The position numbers and the translations under genes were made by a program. The notes beneath the pieces are model-generated. The model had not been told where the DNA came from. It ran no database searches and worked only from the letters and a program-made list of their open reading frames with translations. A DNA stretch of 64,000 nt from Hevea brasiliensis (taxonomy: Eukaryota > Streptophyta > Magnoliopsida > Malpighiales > Euphorbiaceae), in assembly GCF_030052815.1 (NCBI RefSeq), contig NC_079503.1, forward strand, positions 60,802,735 to 60,866,734. Direction: 5' to 3'. Of this stretch, positions 1 to 12,122 are shown one piece after another (position 1 is the stretch's first letter; each line of letters opens with the position of its first letter).

Positions 1-910
1 TCTGTTGAGTTTGCTGATCCGATCGAGGTGGTTTCTGTCCAAAAGATTTATCTCTACCGGACTTCTTACTATCTCTGTCGTATCCCCCAAAGTTTTTCCT
101 CTTTCCAAGAGGGACCACTAGAACTCGTCACTGACTTTCCCTCTTTTTCTGTCTTCTCTGATTTCTTTTTCTCAAGAGCTGCTTCAGATTCAATTCTTTC
201 TAATTCTAGTGCTTGAGAAATAAGTTCAGAGAAGTTGTTATGTTTGAATCTGACCACTTGTAATCTGATACTAGGCTTCAAGCCGGTTTCAAACCTCTTA
301 CATCTCTCCCTACTGGTAGAAAGTAGACTTACTGCATAATGGCTCAGGCAAAAAAATTCTCTTTCATATTCAGCCACTGATCTGCTCCCCTGTTTTAGAC
401 TTAGGAACTCTTGCAGCTTCTGGTCTACATAAGCATCAGGGACATATTTTTGCCTGAATTCCCTGAGGAAGTCATTCCATTTTAGCACTGCAGGTTCTAC
501 TGCATCGTGGGGAATGGTTTTCCACCATCATAAGCATCCCCTCAGTAGCAAGGATACCGAGTATTCAAATCTAAGCTCCTCTGCGGCAGGTTTCTTGAAT
601 ACCCTATCCATCCTTTCTAACCACTGCTCGCCTCTAGAGGATCTATCGCCCCTTGAACTCAGAGCCCCATATTTCATCAATTTGTCATATTGTCTAGCAT
701 AAGACTGTGGTTGTACCAATGGTGTGTGTATTGTGTTTTGAGTAGGCAAATTACCATCCATTTGTTGGAACATTGCAGCTGCTCACGAGCGAATCGAAAG
801 GCAGAATCATGCAGATCATGGTCTTCGAACCATCGACATTATGTAGGGTCAGCATCCCCTTGCACCTCAGCCTCTATAGATTGATCGACTGAACGATCAC
901 CCTCTTCCAT
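1..910 (-). pseudogene. gag: E1 gag, 5' part, frameshifted
   Basis: Structural capsid/nucleocapsid polyprotein of E1, which would form the cytoplasmic particle. The start codon is at 910-908 (MEEGDRSVDQ), the same start as in E5. The leader frame is lost within about 25 codons. A second piece (773-528) carries MFQQM, then YDKLMKYGA and EQWLERMDRVF. A third piece (488-69) carries WNDFLREFRQKY, QEFLSLKQG, VAEYEREF and CKRFETGLKPSIR, the typical plant gag core, and ends in a Lys/Glu-rich linker. The zinc knuckle would lie left of base 1. At least two frame breaks separate the pieces. Some sit at CAG/CTG-like sites and could be sequence errors. Confidence 0.85.
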
Positions 911-1080
911 AGTCAATGCGAGGATCTTAGATCTCCTGAACAAATAACACAAGGAGATCTACTCTCGTTAGTGCATATTTATAATGTAATGTACTGTATG
1001 TATCAAACAATGATGTTGAGCAGTTGTACTATGTAGAAAGAATATTCAAATAACAAGTGAAAACAAAATTTAAAAACTTT

Positions 1081-1092
1081 GCTCTGATACCA
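1081..1092 (-). other. E1 primer-binding site (initiator-Met tRNA type)
   Basis: On the minus strand this reads TGGTATCAGAGC, complementary to the 3' end of plant initiator-Met tRNA. It lies 8 bases inside the 5' LTR end and primes minus-strand cDNA synthesis. The same site occurs in E2, E5 and E7. Confidence 0.93.
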
Positions 1093-1698
1093 CTAAAACA
1101 TGTCACACCCTACCCCTCAGTAAGGCATAATATGATCCCGTAGTATACCTAATGAATTACCAACTCCGTCTACTGATAATCCATTAAATATACTACAAGG
1201 GATTTTAAAAACTTTTCTTGCTTCTTTTACAGTGGTGAGCACTATTTACAGGTGTTAAAAACTTTTGAGAGCTGAAGTGATAGAACTAACATATTTGAAT
1301 TATTTGGAATTTCTGTAATTTTTTTTTTGGCAGAGTGCCATCTGTATTTTGGATAAAATAGTTCTTCAGAAAACCTGTAAAAAGCACTTCAATATTTTTC
1401 CAAATCTCAACTCCAACATATTTTCTCAACACAACATGTTTCTCAACTAAAATCCACAGTGATTTTTCAAAGACTGAGATAAAAGAAATATAATACAATT
1501 TTTACAAGTCAAAATAACTCATAATTTACTTTATAACTTCAATGTACAATTTTAATTTACAACTGCTCAAACCAAAATAATATGTACATACAGTGGTCAT
1601 ACATTACAGTACAAAATGCAAAAAGCGGTATACTCGTTATACCCAAAAAATCTCTCATCGAGGTACTAGCGACCTAGTCTGCCGCCTGTCTGTCTACT

Positions 1699-1744
1699 GC
1701 GACAAAGAATAAAGCTATCACGAGACAATGTCTCAGTGGTGCAC
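1699..1744 (-). other. Two-hairpin module, E1 LTR copy
   Basis: On the minus strand: GTGCACCACT, then inverted repeat GAGACA/TGTCTC with a 1-base loop, then a GATA...TGTCGC stem. The junction reads CACGAG where intact copies read CGCTGAG, one of the CTG-to-CG lesions. Confidence 0.6.
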
Positions 1745-1932
1745 AACATTAACCAAATACAACTTTAAATCACAATTCATAAACCATATAAATAGTGGAT
1801 ACGTAAAACCATAGTTAAATTCAAGACAATGAATGTCATAAGGAATTTAAACTCCAATTCACAAATTATCAAATTTCATAATAACACAATTTAGTCAAAT
1901 AATTTAAGAATACCGTATTGCCAATTCATACA

Positions 1933-2215
1933 CAATTTGATCAAATTACTGAATAACACAGTGCTGCCGATCAATATCACAATTTGATCAATAAATGAAT
2001 AATATCGTTTTGCAAACAATAACACAATTCGATCAAATAACTGAATAATATCGTTTTGCAAATCAATAACACAATTCGATCAAATAACCAAATAATATCG
2101 TTTTGCAAATCAATAACACAATTCGATCAAATAACTGAATAATATCGTTTTGCAAATTAATAACACAATTCGATCAAATAACTGAATAATACAATGTTGC
2201 CAATCAATAACACAA
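1933..2215. repeat. 47-bp tandem array in the E1 LTR
   Basis: About six copies of an AT-rich unit, with the marker AATATCGTTTTGCA starting at 2001, 2047, 2094 and 2141 (spacing 46-47). The outer copies are diverged. Each unit carries ACACAATTCGATCAAATAA. The array is not seen in the E2, E5 or E9 LTRs, so it is a local expansion. Confidence 0.9.
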
Positions 2216-4787
2216 TTTAGGCCATGACACAATTCTTTTTCCACACATGCCGTGTTGTACACCACGACAAGACATACTCACCCCAATAATTGAAATCAAT
2301 GAGGGAGGAAGCTAGCTATATAATGAGTACTCATCCATACTCACCTCAGACTGGGAAGTCAAAGAGGGAGGAACATAATCATACTCACCCCAGACTGATA
2401 AGTCAAAGAGGGAGGAATAATCACACTCACCCCATTAATGGAGGAGGAACATAGTAACAGTGTCATGCCAATTGTGAATCAAAACAATTCCAAACATTTT
2501 ATTCAAATGATCCGAAGAATCCAATAAATTTCACAAAACCAATACCCATAACATGTACACAAAGTTTAACAAAGCCATCTTCAAAAGTGTAAACTTACCT
2601 TATGGTTGGAACTTGCCAAACCTTGATTAAACTTCTTAAATTTGGTATCAAGCTCTTCCTTATGATGTGTAGACAAACTTTCATGAAGGAACCTAAGTGA
2701 TTGGAGTTGAAATGAGGGGTTAGATGAAGCTTGCATGAAAACGTTAATGGAGGTTTTTCTTCTTCTTCAATTTGGCTAAGTTAAGGGAGTGAAGAAGATG
2801 AACATTCTGCTAGATATAGTGGACTTACATCAGCACCATTATGTGTTTATTTTATTCCTTTAGTGGTCCACTTACTCTAATTAATTCATATTATAAGTTA
2901 AACTTTCACTTATTCCACATTAAACCCTTAATTCTCACTATTTACTTTAGGTACCACCAAATTAATTTTTCATTTTATTTTCTAAATGTAATATTATTTA
3001 TTTTTAATGGACATTTAGGTCAAAAGACAATTCGAGATGTCAAATGACCATAATACCGGGTTTTGTCTGTTTTTCGATTTCTCACTTTTCTTTGTACTAA
3101 TTATTTAATTTTTCTTTGATCTTCCTAATGATATTTATTCTTCAATGAGGGTCTATTTAAGTCCCAAAAATGTTTTCCAGGGTTCCCCGCAGTCCAGGGC
3201 TAGTCAACGGTCCACGCCGTGACTTCCCAATGCGGTCACCCATCGCTAGGTTTCCCGGCTCGCTTAACTTGGTTACACTTCTTCGCTATTATTTTTCCTT
3301 TATTTTTCTTGTATTTCCTTTCCTTGTATTTCATTATTTTATATCTCCTCACTCATATTGAAGTGTAGTTCTAGGCATCCTAGCTGTCCGGACAGCACCG
3401 ATCACCAGAATAGCAGAATGCACTATCGAACTTAGGGGTGTTACATATGATCAAGCCATCATTTCTTTAAGAGTCCTTCATTAAACTTGTTCTACACATC
3501 ATGGGCAGCATGTAGCAAGCAAGAAAGAGGAGTTTTGGTGAAGTTTAATCAAGCCCAAGTTGAGGTTAGTGCTTAATCTCCCCATTTTCTTTCATTAGAT
3601 CTTGTTTTGAGCTTTGGGTGAGTTGATTTGTGAAGAAATTGAGTAAATTAATGTATATTTGGTGAGCCCTTCATTTCAGCAGCCAAGACATTCATGGGAT
3701 TTTGATGTGTTTAAATGATGTAGATGAGTTTAAAGATGATGTTTCATATGGGTATATATATGGGAAGTGATAGGACTTGAATTGATTGAAATTGAGAAAT
3801 TTAAATTATGGTTTGAAACAATTATTGGAGATTTGTGATGTTGCTTCATTTTGGGCAGCCATGAACCCTTGTTGAGCTTGAGTTATTTTTACTTCTAATG
3901 AATGAAAATGAAGGTTGAATTGTCCAAATGAAAGTTGTAGTAAGTTTGTGCATAAGTATGTGCATGTAGCGTTTAGATTAAAGGTGTGAAATGGAACCTT
4001 GAAGCCTTGAGCAAACTGCAATGTTTGGCAGCCCCTAATAGCATTAATTTGTGTGTGAATATATGGTTATTAATGATATATGTTAATGTCAATTTGTGGG
4101 CAGCAAGTGTAAGTGATATTGAAGTATGAATATGTTAAAGTATATGTGTAATATTAACATTGAAGTATGTTTAATGTTGGTGGAAGTGAATGTTGAACTT
4201 AATGATGAATTGTGTGCATTGAGCACTTGAACATTCTGCCCAGAATTGTTGCTGAAATTGTGTACAATATATGTATAGAAGTGTTGTTGATTGAATATTG
4301 TAGTAATGAGGAGGAGAAGGAACATTAAATTGGGAGTGTATGAGCCTTGTGCAGGTTGTGTATTGAAGGCAGCACCTAAATGAGGCTATAAGTGCCAAAC
4401 TATGAACCCAATTGATATGAGGCCAATATGGGCTGAAACTAGACACCAAATAGGCCAACTTTCATGTAGAAAGGTTGCCAAAATTCTGCCTAGAAGCTAA
4501 CCTTAAAAAGTAACCAAATTCGGATTTGTGCATTTAAGGCCTGAAAACTGACCATTTGGGCAGCAGTTAGTGTTTAGGCCATAACTCACTCAAAACAAGT
4601 CCAATTGACCTGAAATTTTGACCATGAATAGTTAAGATCTATATCTACAAGTCTTATGAAGACACCCAAGCTCAGAAATTACCATAAGCAAGTCAAAAAG
4701 CTTGCACATATTTGGGTCCAAAAACTGGCCGAACCTAAAATGACCTAAAGTGACCAATTTTGATACATTTTGACCAACAATACTAAA

Positions 4788-5557
4788 ATGACCATAACTT
4801 GGTCTACATAACTCAGAATGACCTGAAATTTTGCCTCGCGTTCCATAAGACATAGACCTACAAGTTTGTAGTTTGGAACGAAACCCAAAAACCGAGGAAA
4901 CTAGGTCGTCCTGCTAGGTCAAAATAGTACACCGAAATCCGGTAAATTGCAATAAAATGCAATACACTTGGAATTGAAATTGGTAACATATACCAACACT
5001 AAAGGGCTATAAAATGTGACATATTGGTAACATTAGAATTGACTCACGTAGAGTGCATCAAGGGTCAACATTATAGGTTGACTAATGAAATGAATTGAAG
5101 GGAATAGTACCAAGAGAAATAGGACTTTAAGCTAGACAAATCTAGCACACAAAAATTGAGAAATTGATCAAATTTTGCACTAAAGGTGCAATCTGTCCAG
5201 CTTTAGTAAATTGACCATATCTTGGTCTATACAACTCGGAATGACCTGAAATTTTGCCTCGCATGCAATAAGACATAGAGCTACAATTTTGCTTCTTTGA
5301 CCAAAAGCTAAAAACCAAGGGAAATAGGACTTTATGCTAGATCAATCTAGCTCACTAAAATTGAAAATTGGTAATTACATAAAATAATGCTTGAAGTGAT
5401 TTGGCAATGAATGCCAACTTGTAAAAATGGTAAATTGCACTATATTGGCAGCATATTGAAATTCAAATTGTGACATGTTGATACTAGAATCAACTTATCC
5501 ATGATGTATAAAAAGGTCAATATTTTCGTTGACCAGTGAATTGTGTAATGACCAGTA
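4788..5557 (+). repeat. Diverged ~345-bp duplication inside the E3 LTR
   Basis: The block starting GACCATAACTTGGTCTA at 4789 recurs from about 5212 (GACCATATCTTGGTCTA). Both copies contain AATGACCTGAAATTTTGCC and a CAATAAGACATAGA-like stretch, and both end in a GGTCAA...GTTGAC tail. Other LTRs here have one copy of this block. Confidence 0.75.
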
Positions 5558-6265
5558 AACCCTGAAAATAAAGAAATAAATATTTAATCTTGTAATATGC
5601 CCTAATTTGCCTAGTTGACTAGTTTGGATAGGTTGGCATGCTAATAGGATTCTGACAGCTGTTCTGTAAATGACTTTACGTCATACTGTGTTCTATGGCT
5701 TATTATGCCATACTATGATTTTAATAGCCTATGGCTATACAGTTTGTGTTATTATACTCGGCTTAATGCCTGATTGATTATATGGCTTTTTAGCCACACT
5801 ATTTGCACACCGGGAGACACTTTGTGACCAATGGTGTGACGGCCCGAGGTACTAGGTACCCAGTGCTAGTATATCCGTTTATCCAGTCTGGTCAGTGTAT
5901 AGGCTATATGGGCAGTCATTTAAAACATTATTCAATTCAGGAAGCTAATTTAAGTTAAGTATAATGAAATTTCAGTACAATTAAATTAAGTATTGAATGA
6001 ATGAGTAAAGGAGATTAGCAAAAGGAACATAACAAAAATATAAATTACAGAACTGTAGAGACTTGAAATACAATACAATTAGAATAATTTGTATACTGGG
6101 TAGTATTACTGAAAAGTTATAAACTAAGCACTTCCAAAGAGAAACAAACTAGTATATAAGATCGTTGATACTAGAAATACCATACCAAATTAAATTGATT
6201 CTTGAGTATCCAAATTATGATTTATTTCTTTCTTTATTTGTATACATTATTTCTTGTTATATTAT

Positions 6266-6314
6266 TGCACCACTAAGCAGAAATGCTCAGCGCGATGGAA
6301 TTGCTTCCTCGCGC
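6266..6314 (+). other. Two-hairpin module, E3 LTR copy
   Basis: GCACCA, then CTAAGCA-GAAA-TGCTCAG (one A/C mismatch) at 6273-6290, then GCGCGA...TCGCGC at 6290-6314 with a 13-base loop. Confidence 0.7.
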
Positions 6315-7138
6315 AGGTACTGAAGGTAAAACTAGTAGACTGTCGACTGAGATTTTTGGAGTCCAGATCTGCAGAAGTGTTAGAAGAATTGAAGGTTGTC
6401 ACCTCCTCAGCAATGCATGTAGATAGGGCTCATTTTAAGGATGTTTTATAATCTATAAATTATAATTACTGCTATTATTGTAATGTGTGTCACACCTTAC
6501 CCCTCCGTAAGGCATAGCATGCTCCCGTAGAATACTTAATGAACTACCGAACTTCACCTACCGATAACTCATTAAGTACCCTACAAGGGATTTTAAAACA
6601 ATTTTCTTACATTTTGGAAGTGGTGAGCATTTTGGTAAGAATTAAAAACCATTTATTCAAAGTTTAAATACTAGTAAAAATTTTTGTCCATTCAAATTTT
6701 GTCGCAAATTTTATAAAAATTTTGACAGAGTTCCCTCTGTATTTTGAGAAACCAGTTCTTCAAATACCTGTAAAAAGCACTTCCAAAACTATTTTACAAC
6801 TCCCAACCTCCAATAATTCACAATTCAACTCAAGTCAATCCATTTCAAACAGTTTCACAATCCAAGTCAAATTTGTCAACTCAGTAGGTTCAATAATTCC
6901 ATTCACAAAACATAAGGCAGAAAATCCATATGTACAAATATTAAATTTACAGAAGAAAATCTAAAATAATATTATTATAGTTTATTTACAACTGCTCAAT
7001 TTACATTGATACTTATGACATTACAGTATTTACATCAAAATAACCATAAGGGTATAAAACAATACCCGTACAAAAAGGGATCAAAAAGATCTTGTCAATC
7101 CCGCAGCTCACTCTGCTGCTTTCTCCTTCCTTTTATCT

Positions 7139-7188
7139 GCGACAGCAAATTAAACTATCGCTAAGTATAAACATACTCAGTGGTGCAC
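7139..7188 (-). other. Two-hairpin module, E2 3' LTR copy
   Basis: Plus-strand CTAAGTAT-AAAC-ATACTCAG (7161-7180) next to GCGACAG...CTATCGC (7139-7161), followed by TGGTGCAC. One stem mismatch compared with the 5' LTR copy. Confidence 0.72.
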
Positions 7189-9500
7189 AATAAAGATTTA
7201 AAATGCGATACATACATCATTTATTGATGAAACATAATTTGAATACTTCACAATCACATTTCGCAAATATCAAAGCTCATAACAATTCATTTTGTCAAAT
7301 AATATATTAAACAACAGTTTAGTCAAACAATTGCATAAACACAGTGTTGCCAAAGTCGTACACAACTTAAGCCATGACACAAAATTTCCGATCAATGCCG
7401 TGTTGTACACCACGACAAAGCAATCTCAACCCCATTAATCGAAACTAATGAGGGAGGTGGCTAGCTAGCTAATGAGTACTCATCCGATCTACAACCTCAA
7501 CTGGCAAGCCAGAGAGGGAGGAAAATAAACGATCTCAACCCCATAAATGGAGGAGGAATAATAAGTAACTGTCATGCTAAGTGTGAATCAAAAATTCGTT
7601 TCAAACATTTCATTCAAATATTGCATACAAAAATCAATCCATTTCCAAAGTTACAATTTGATCACAAGGTGGCAACACAAAAGTTCATAAATTCATAATG
7701 CGTAATAAATCAATTTTTCAAGGATAAAATGCTTAAATAGGGTTTATTGTGCACAAACCTCAAGCGAGTCGTCCCTTAGCCTCGACTCGTTTCCTCGGGT
7801 TCCTTCCCGATATTCTTTTCAATTGAAGCACAAAATTTTACAATGTTTCAGTACTAGAACTTAACATAAATCCCAAAATAAATTTTAACTTCACATTTAC
7901 CTATTTCTAACGTGTTAAATTCGACGTTTTCGAAATTTTGTGTTTCAGGTTACTATTCACTGTACTATTTAAGTCAAATAATTGACTTTCTAAGGATTAA
8001 TAGGTATGGGAACTCCAACTTCACCCACATACCACATTTTGTTCATTAAACTTGTTGATTTTGGTCACTTTTTCAAAGCATAGGTCATTTTGGCAAAATT
8101 GCCAATTTTCGGTTTTGTGCTCCGAAGTTGCACTATTCCATTGGTCGATCTACTGTTGGAATTTGACAAAACTTCCTTCATAGAAAATGTTCCTTATTGT
8201 CTTAAGTGTATTCTCATTTTTGGATCACCTCAATCAGAGTTTTGTAGCTCAAGTTATGGCCAAAATAAGTTTACTGTTTACGTGTACTGTTCATACTGAG
8301 ATTTTGGTGCTGGCAGATTTTTGGTCCAACTTTGGTTAATAATTTGATCAAGTTAAGTTCATAATTTGGTCTCACTTTCTTCATATGAAATGTTGTACTG
8401 TGTCTTACGTTTCCATCGGTTCAAGAATCGCCTAAATCCGAGTTTTCTAGAGGGAGTTATAGCTATCCAAACATTGCTGCTCAACTGAAAATCTGCAGAG
8501 TTGCAGTACAGTAATTTAATTTTGCTCAATGATTTTGAAAGGGTTAATGGCCTAATTTGGGTTGGTGTTCTTCATGAAAGTTTTAGGTCTATATCATATC
8601 TAATTGATGTTAAAATTTCAGGTCAATTTGACCTACCTAGCTCGAGTTATGACCAAATGAACAGTTACTGTTCATTTGGTCAGTTTAATCTTGAGGGCAG
8701 CCGGCTATCAATTCACTTTGGTCAATTGTTTCACCAAGTTTTGGTCAGTTTTTGGTCATGGTTCCTTAATGAAAATTGTGCTCTTTTATGTCTATTTTCA
8801 TCTCCAATTGGTGGCATATCAATTGGACTTGTAAAATTTGAGTTTTGGTCCTTCAAAGTGGGTTTGGTCATGCTGCTAGCAGCATGACCATTGACCTACG
8901 TATTTAGCTAAATTTTCCACCATTCCCACACAACTTATTTGGTCATAATTGACCATTATTTCATTTCACAATAGGTTAAACATGCCATTTATGTATTTCT
9001 CCAATTTTTGGTTCATAAACCCTAGCATTGAAAACCCTGACTCATCATTTTCATGCCTTTAACTAGTTCTAATGGTTTAAATGTTAATCATTTAACTATG
9101 TAAAGTTTCTAAACTCATTCAATTGCATCATATTCATGCAAACCATACTCCTCCCAACCAGGCCAAATTTCAGCAATGGTCATTCTCCCATGTTTGTTTC
9201 ATTTAATCAAGTTCTAAGCTCACTTTCAACCATCACATGTGCATTTGAATGGATAAATGAAGAGTTTAGCATACTAACCTTTGTGTAGCAATTTTCTTCC
9301 TCCTTTCCTTCAAATTTTCCTTCTTTCTTTCTTGCTCAATCCTCTTCTCAAGTTGCCTAGATAAGCTTTAACTATGGTGGCTAATTTTTTCTATGGTGGA
9401 ATTAGGGATTTGATCAAGCTCAAAATGAGCTTTAATGGAGGTTTTGGGTGAGGGAGAGGGTGAGGGAGAGAGAATCACGTTTTTGATGAAGAAGATGACT

Positions 9501-9510
9501 TTATTATATT
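9501..9510 (-). promoter_or_regulatory. Possible TATA element in E2 U3
   Basis: The minus strand reads AATATAATAA about 670 bases into the LTR, upstream of a pyrimidine-rich stretch and an AACCTCCATT segment shared with E5. The position resembles that of the candidate in E5 (20655-20666). No transcript evidence is available. Confidence 0.3.
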
Positions 9511-9538
9511 TTCTTTTCTTTTCTTTTCTTTTCTTTTA
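9507..9538. repeat. (TTTTC)n microsatellite in E2 3' LTR
   Basis: About six TTTTC units. The other LTR has a variant tract with a longer T run at about 18049-18080. Confidence 0.9.
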
Positions 9539-9592
9539 TGTCTTAGGAAGACTAAAATTCTCAAATTAATAAAATAAATCAATTAAGCCTTT

Positions 9593-9614
9593 ATGACATC
9601 ATGCATGATGTCAT
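9593..9614. promoter_or_regulatory. Perfect 22-bp palindrome in E2 U3
   Basis: The centre is TGACATCATGCATGATGTCA, with one more pairing base on each side. The half-site TGACATCA is CRE/bZIP-like. The identical palindrome is at 18137-18158 in the 5' LTR. It lies upstream of the possible TATA element. A regulatory role is inferred only. Confidence 0.5.
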
Positions 9615-10176
9615 CACTTTGACTTTTCCAACCTCTTTCCTTTTCTTTTTTTTTCTATTTATGTTTGTCTTAGTACTTAAAATCTATTGTCGATTTCGAA
9701 ATTTTCTTTTCTCCGATTTTATTTGACAGTTATGTCAGGAGTCAGCTCTCGGGGTCAATTGACCAAATTGCCCCTCGCCGATTCATCCCGGTTTGCAAAT
9801 AATCCAATATTTCTTCCGGCTCCCTGACCTAATTATTTGACTGACTTAACAGTTCTTTTTCGTGATTTTCTCTTTTCCACTGTGTTCATAAGGGTCCTAA
9901 GGACCGCAGCGTCACTTTTTACGGTTCGAAATTTGAGTTTAAAATGACTTCGAAGTCGTTCCCGAGGAGGTCACTCATCGCTGTGACTCTCGGCTCGTTT
10001 AACCTCTTATGTTCTGTTTTTCTTATTTATAGTTAACTAATTAAACATTACTAATTATTTGTGTTTATGGCTTCTCCAATTGTCTTAGGTGTGGCTCTAA
10101 TCCCAATAATTGTCCGGACTGACACCGGTCACCGGAACAGTGAAATATACCAGGCTATGCAAACGGGGGTGTTACA

Positions 10177-10191
10177 ATTCTCCCCCCCTTA
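10177..10191 (-). other. E2 polypurine tract
   Basis: Minus-strand AAGGGGGGGAGAAT directly abuts the 3' LTR. It primes plus-strand DNA synthesis. The same tract is seen in E5, E8 and E9. Confidence 0.93.
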
Positions 10192-10223
10192 AAATAAATT
10201 TCGTCTTGAAATTTTACCTGGTA

Positions 10224-12080
10224 TCAATCTCTGAATAGCTGTGGGTGCTGTCTCCTCATGTCCTCCTCTCGTTCCCAAGTAGCCTCCTGGCCCGAATGAT
10301 GGTTCCACAGTACTTTAACTAACGGTATCTGCTTTTTCCGTAGCTGTTTCACCTCATATGCCAGAATCTCTATGGGTTCTTCTTCATATGTGAGGTCTGG
10401 ATTCACTTCAATTTCCTCTGCTGGTAGTACATGAGATGGGTCTGATCGATACCTCCTCAACATAGACACATGGAAGACATTATGTATCTTCTCCAACTCT
10501 GGAGGTAGTGCCAAACGATAAGCCAAAGGACCCACTCTCTCCAGAACCTCATATGGCCCAATGAAACGAGGGCTTAGTTTTCCCTTTCTGCCGAATCTCA
10601 TAATTCTCTTCCAAGGAGAAACCTTGAGGAAAACTTTCTCACCCACTGCATACTCAATATCCCTTCTTTTCAAATCAACATAGGACTTTTGACGGTCTGA
10701 TGTAGCTTTAAGTCGATCTCTGATCACCCTGATTTTCTCTTCAGTCTGTTGAACAATTTCGGGTCCGATCATCTTTCTTTCACCCACGTCATCCCAACAC
10801 AACGGGGTTCTACATTTTCTGCCATACAAAGCTTCATATGGAGGCATCCCAATGCTTGATTGGTAGCTGTTGTTGTAAGCAAACTCAATCAAAGGCAAGT
10901 GTGTATCCCAACTGCCCTCAAACTCAATCACACAAGCCCGTAGCATATCCTCCAAAATCTGAATTACCCTCTCAGACTGGCCATCTGTCTGTGGATGGAA
11001 TGCAGTACTGAAGTTCAATCTAGTTCCTAGGGCTCTCTGAAGACTACCCCAGAATCTAGAAGTGAACCTAGGATCTCTGTCTGATACGATAGATACTGGC
11101 ACTCCATGCAATCTCACAATCTCATCGATGTACAACCTGGCCAATCTGTCCAAACTGTAGTCCATTCGGACTGGCAGAAAATGAGCAGACTTGGTTAGTC
11201 TGTCAACAATGACCCAAACTGCATCATGACTCTTCTGTGTCCTCGGAAGTCCCATCACAAAATCCATTGTTATTCTCTCCCATTTCCACTCTGGTACTGG
11301 TAGTGGATGTAACAACCCAGCGGGTACTTGATGCTCTGCCTTTACTTGCTGACAAGTTAGGCATTTAGAAATAAACTCTGCCACATCTCTCTTCATACCC
11401 ATCCACCAGTAATGCTCCTTTAACCCTTTATACATTTTTGTGCCACCAGGGTGCATGGCAAAAGGAGACTCATGTGCTTCCTTCAAAATGATCTTCCTCA
11501 ATTCAACATCAATAGGAACACATATTCTGCCCTGGTGTAGCAGTAAACCATCATCTCTAACTGAGAACTCTGGTTTCTTGCCCTGCCGGACTTCTCCCAA
11601 CAGCTTCTGATACTTCTGATCATTCTGAGTAGCCATTCTAATCTGATCAATCAACACTGGCTGTACATGCCATGCAACTGCTGCTTGCCCATCATCATTA
11701 ACCTCTAAGCTGGCATGCAATGATCTTAACTCATGTACCAAAGACAAAGGAGTAACCCGTAGACTTGCCATAGTCTTGCGACTTAAGGCATCAGCCACAA
11801 CATTAGCTTTCCCTGGCTGATAGTCTATCAGACAATCATAGTCTTTTATCAATTCTAACCATCTCCTCTGTCTCAAATTCAACTCTTTCTGGGTGCCCAA
11901 ATACTTCAAACTCTTATGATCTGTGTAAATGTAACACTTCTCCCCATACAAATAATGTCTCCAGATCTTAAGAGCAAACACAATGGCTGCAAGCTCCAAA
12001 TCATGCGTCGGATAATTCCTCTCATGCGGTTTTAGCTGGCGTGATGCATAGGCAATAACATTTCGATCTTGCATCAACAC
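10224..12080 (-). CDS. pol: E2 pol, C-terminal part: RNase H, integrase, chromodomain (618 codons)
   Basis: One uninterrupted frame. RNase H fills residues 1-103 (ELE at 29, TDH Asp54, ADALSR Asp97); its first Asp (YSDAS) lies upstream of a frame break near 12115. The integrase HHCC zinc site is His203, His210, Cys240, Cys243. The catalytic triad is Asp273 (MDF), Asp334 (SDRD) and Glu370 (GQSE), with exactly 35 residues between the last two. GPY/F motif is at 507-510 (IGPY). The chromodomain spans about 568-616 ([24 protein letters not shown]), which in chromoviruses steers insertion to heterochromatin. The frame ends in PQLFRD and a stop. No intron interrupts the integrase, unlike E6 and E7. 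The first Met is internal; the real product is a polyprotein. Confidence 0.95.
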   Translation of the reverse strand: MLMQDRNVIAYASRQLKPHERNYPTHDLELAAIVFALKIWRHYLYGEKCYIYTDHKSLKYLGTQKELNLRQRRWLELIKDYDCLIDYQPGKANVVADALSRKTMASLRVTPLSLVHELRSLHASLEVNDDGQAAVAWHVQPVLIDQIRMATQNDQKYQKLLGEVRQGKKPEFSVRDDGLLLHQGRICVPIDVELRKIILKEAHESPFAMHPGGTKMYKGLKEHYWWMGMKRDVAEFISKCLTCQQVKAEHQVPAGLLHPLPVPEWKWERITMDFVMGLPRTQKSHDAVWVIVDRLTKSAHFLPVRMDYSLDRLARLYIDEIVRLHGVPVSIVSDRDPRFTSRFWGSLQRALGTRLNFSTAFHPQTDGQSERVIQILEDMLRACVIEFEGSWDTHLPLIEFAYNNSYQSSIGMPPYEALYGRKCRTPLCWDDVGERKMIGPEIVQQTEEKIRVIRDRLKATSDRQKSYVDLKRRDIEYAVGEKVFLKVSPWKRIMRFGRKGKLSPRFIGPYEVLERVGPLAYRLALPPELEKIHNVFHVSMLRRYRSDPSHVLPAEEIEVNPDLTYEEEPIEILAYEVKQLRKKQIPLVKVLWNHHSGQEATWEREEDMRRQHPQLFRD

Positions 12081-12122
12081 ACAACCTAATCCGTTGTGAG
12101 AAGCATCAGAAGCGTATATTCT

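Larger units (their letters stand above)
1..3445 (-). mobile_element. E1: left-truncated Ty3/gypsy chromovirus-like LTR retrotransposon
   Basis: The element reads leftward. From its 5' end it has a 5' LTR (1101-3445), a Met-type primer-binding site and a broken gag that runs off the window at base 1, so pol and the 3' LTR lie outside. It interrupts the E3 LTR, whose sequence resumes at 3446. Only one end is visible, so the target duplication (expected copy at 3446-3450, TATGA) cannot be confirmed. Gag is closest by eye to that of E5. Confidence 0.88.
1101..3445 (-). repeat. E1 5' LTR (2,345 bp)
   Basis: The minus strand starts TGTAACACCCC and ends GGGTGTGACA. The length is well below the 3.65-3.7 kb of E2, E5 and E9. 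Compared with E9 it lacks about 1.5 kb: sequence equivalent to roughly 57735-59300 is missing near 2535. It contains a 47-bp tandem array, the two-hairpin module (1699-1744), the ATGAGTACTCAT palindrome (2323-2334) and the conserved U3-head block (about 3220-3273). Confidence 0.92.
3446..6487 (+). repeat. E3 LTR, middle part (interrupted on both sides)
   Basis: No coding sequence. It aligns by eye with the middle of other LTRs here: the segment with CTTCATTAA and GGGCAGCA near 3480-3515 (compare 53165-53205 and 54970-55015), repeated CCATAACT...GACCTGAAATTTT modules, the GGTGTGACGGCCCGAGG block near 5835 and the hairpin module at 6266-6314. E1 cuts it on the left and E2 on the right. Its start must lie beyond E1, left of the window. 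Orientation is inferred from matching ends in E4 and E7. Confidence 0.82.
6488..10176 (-). repeat. E2 3' LTR (3,689 bp)
   Basis: The minus strand starts TGTAACACCCC and ends GGTGTGACA. It contains the hairpin module (7139-7188), three ~90-bp modules, a TTTTC microsatellite (9507-9538), a 22-bp palindrome (9593-9614) and the U3-head block (9968-10006). There is no credible gene; the short open frames inside are AT-rich and recur only because the LTR occurs twice. Confidence 0.95.

Noticed and set aside
1933..2215. Regular direct repeats that could be mistaken for a CRISPR array
   Set aside because: Units are head-to-tail without unique spacers, lie inside a plant LTR, and there are no cas genes.
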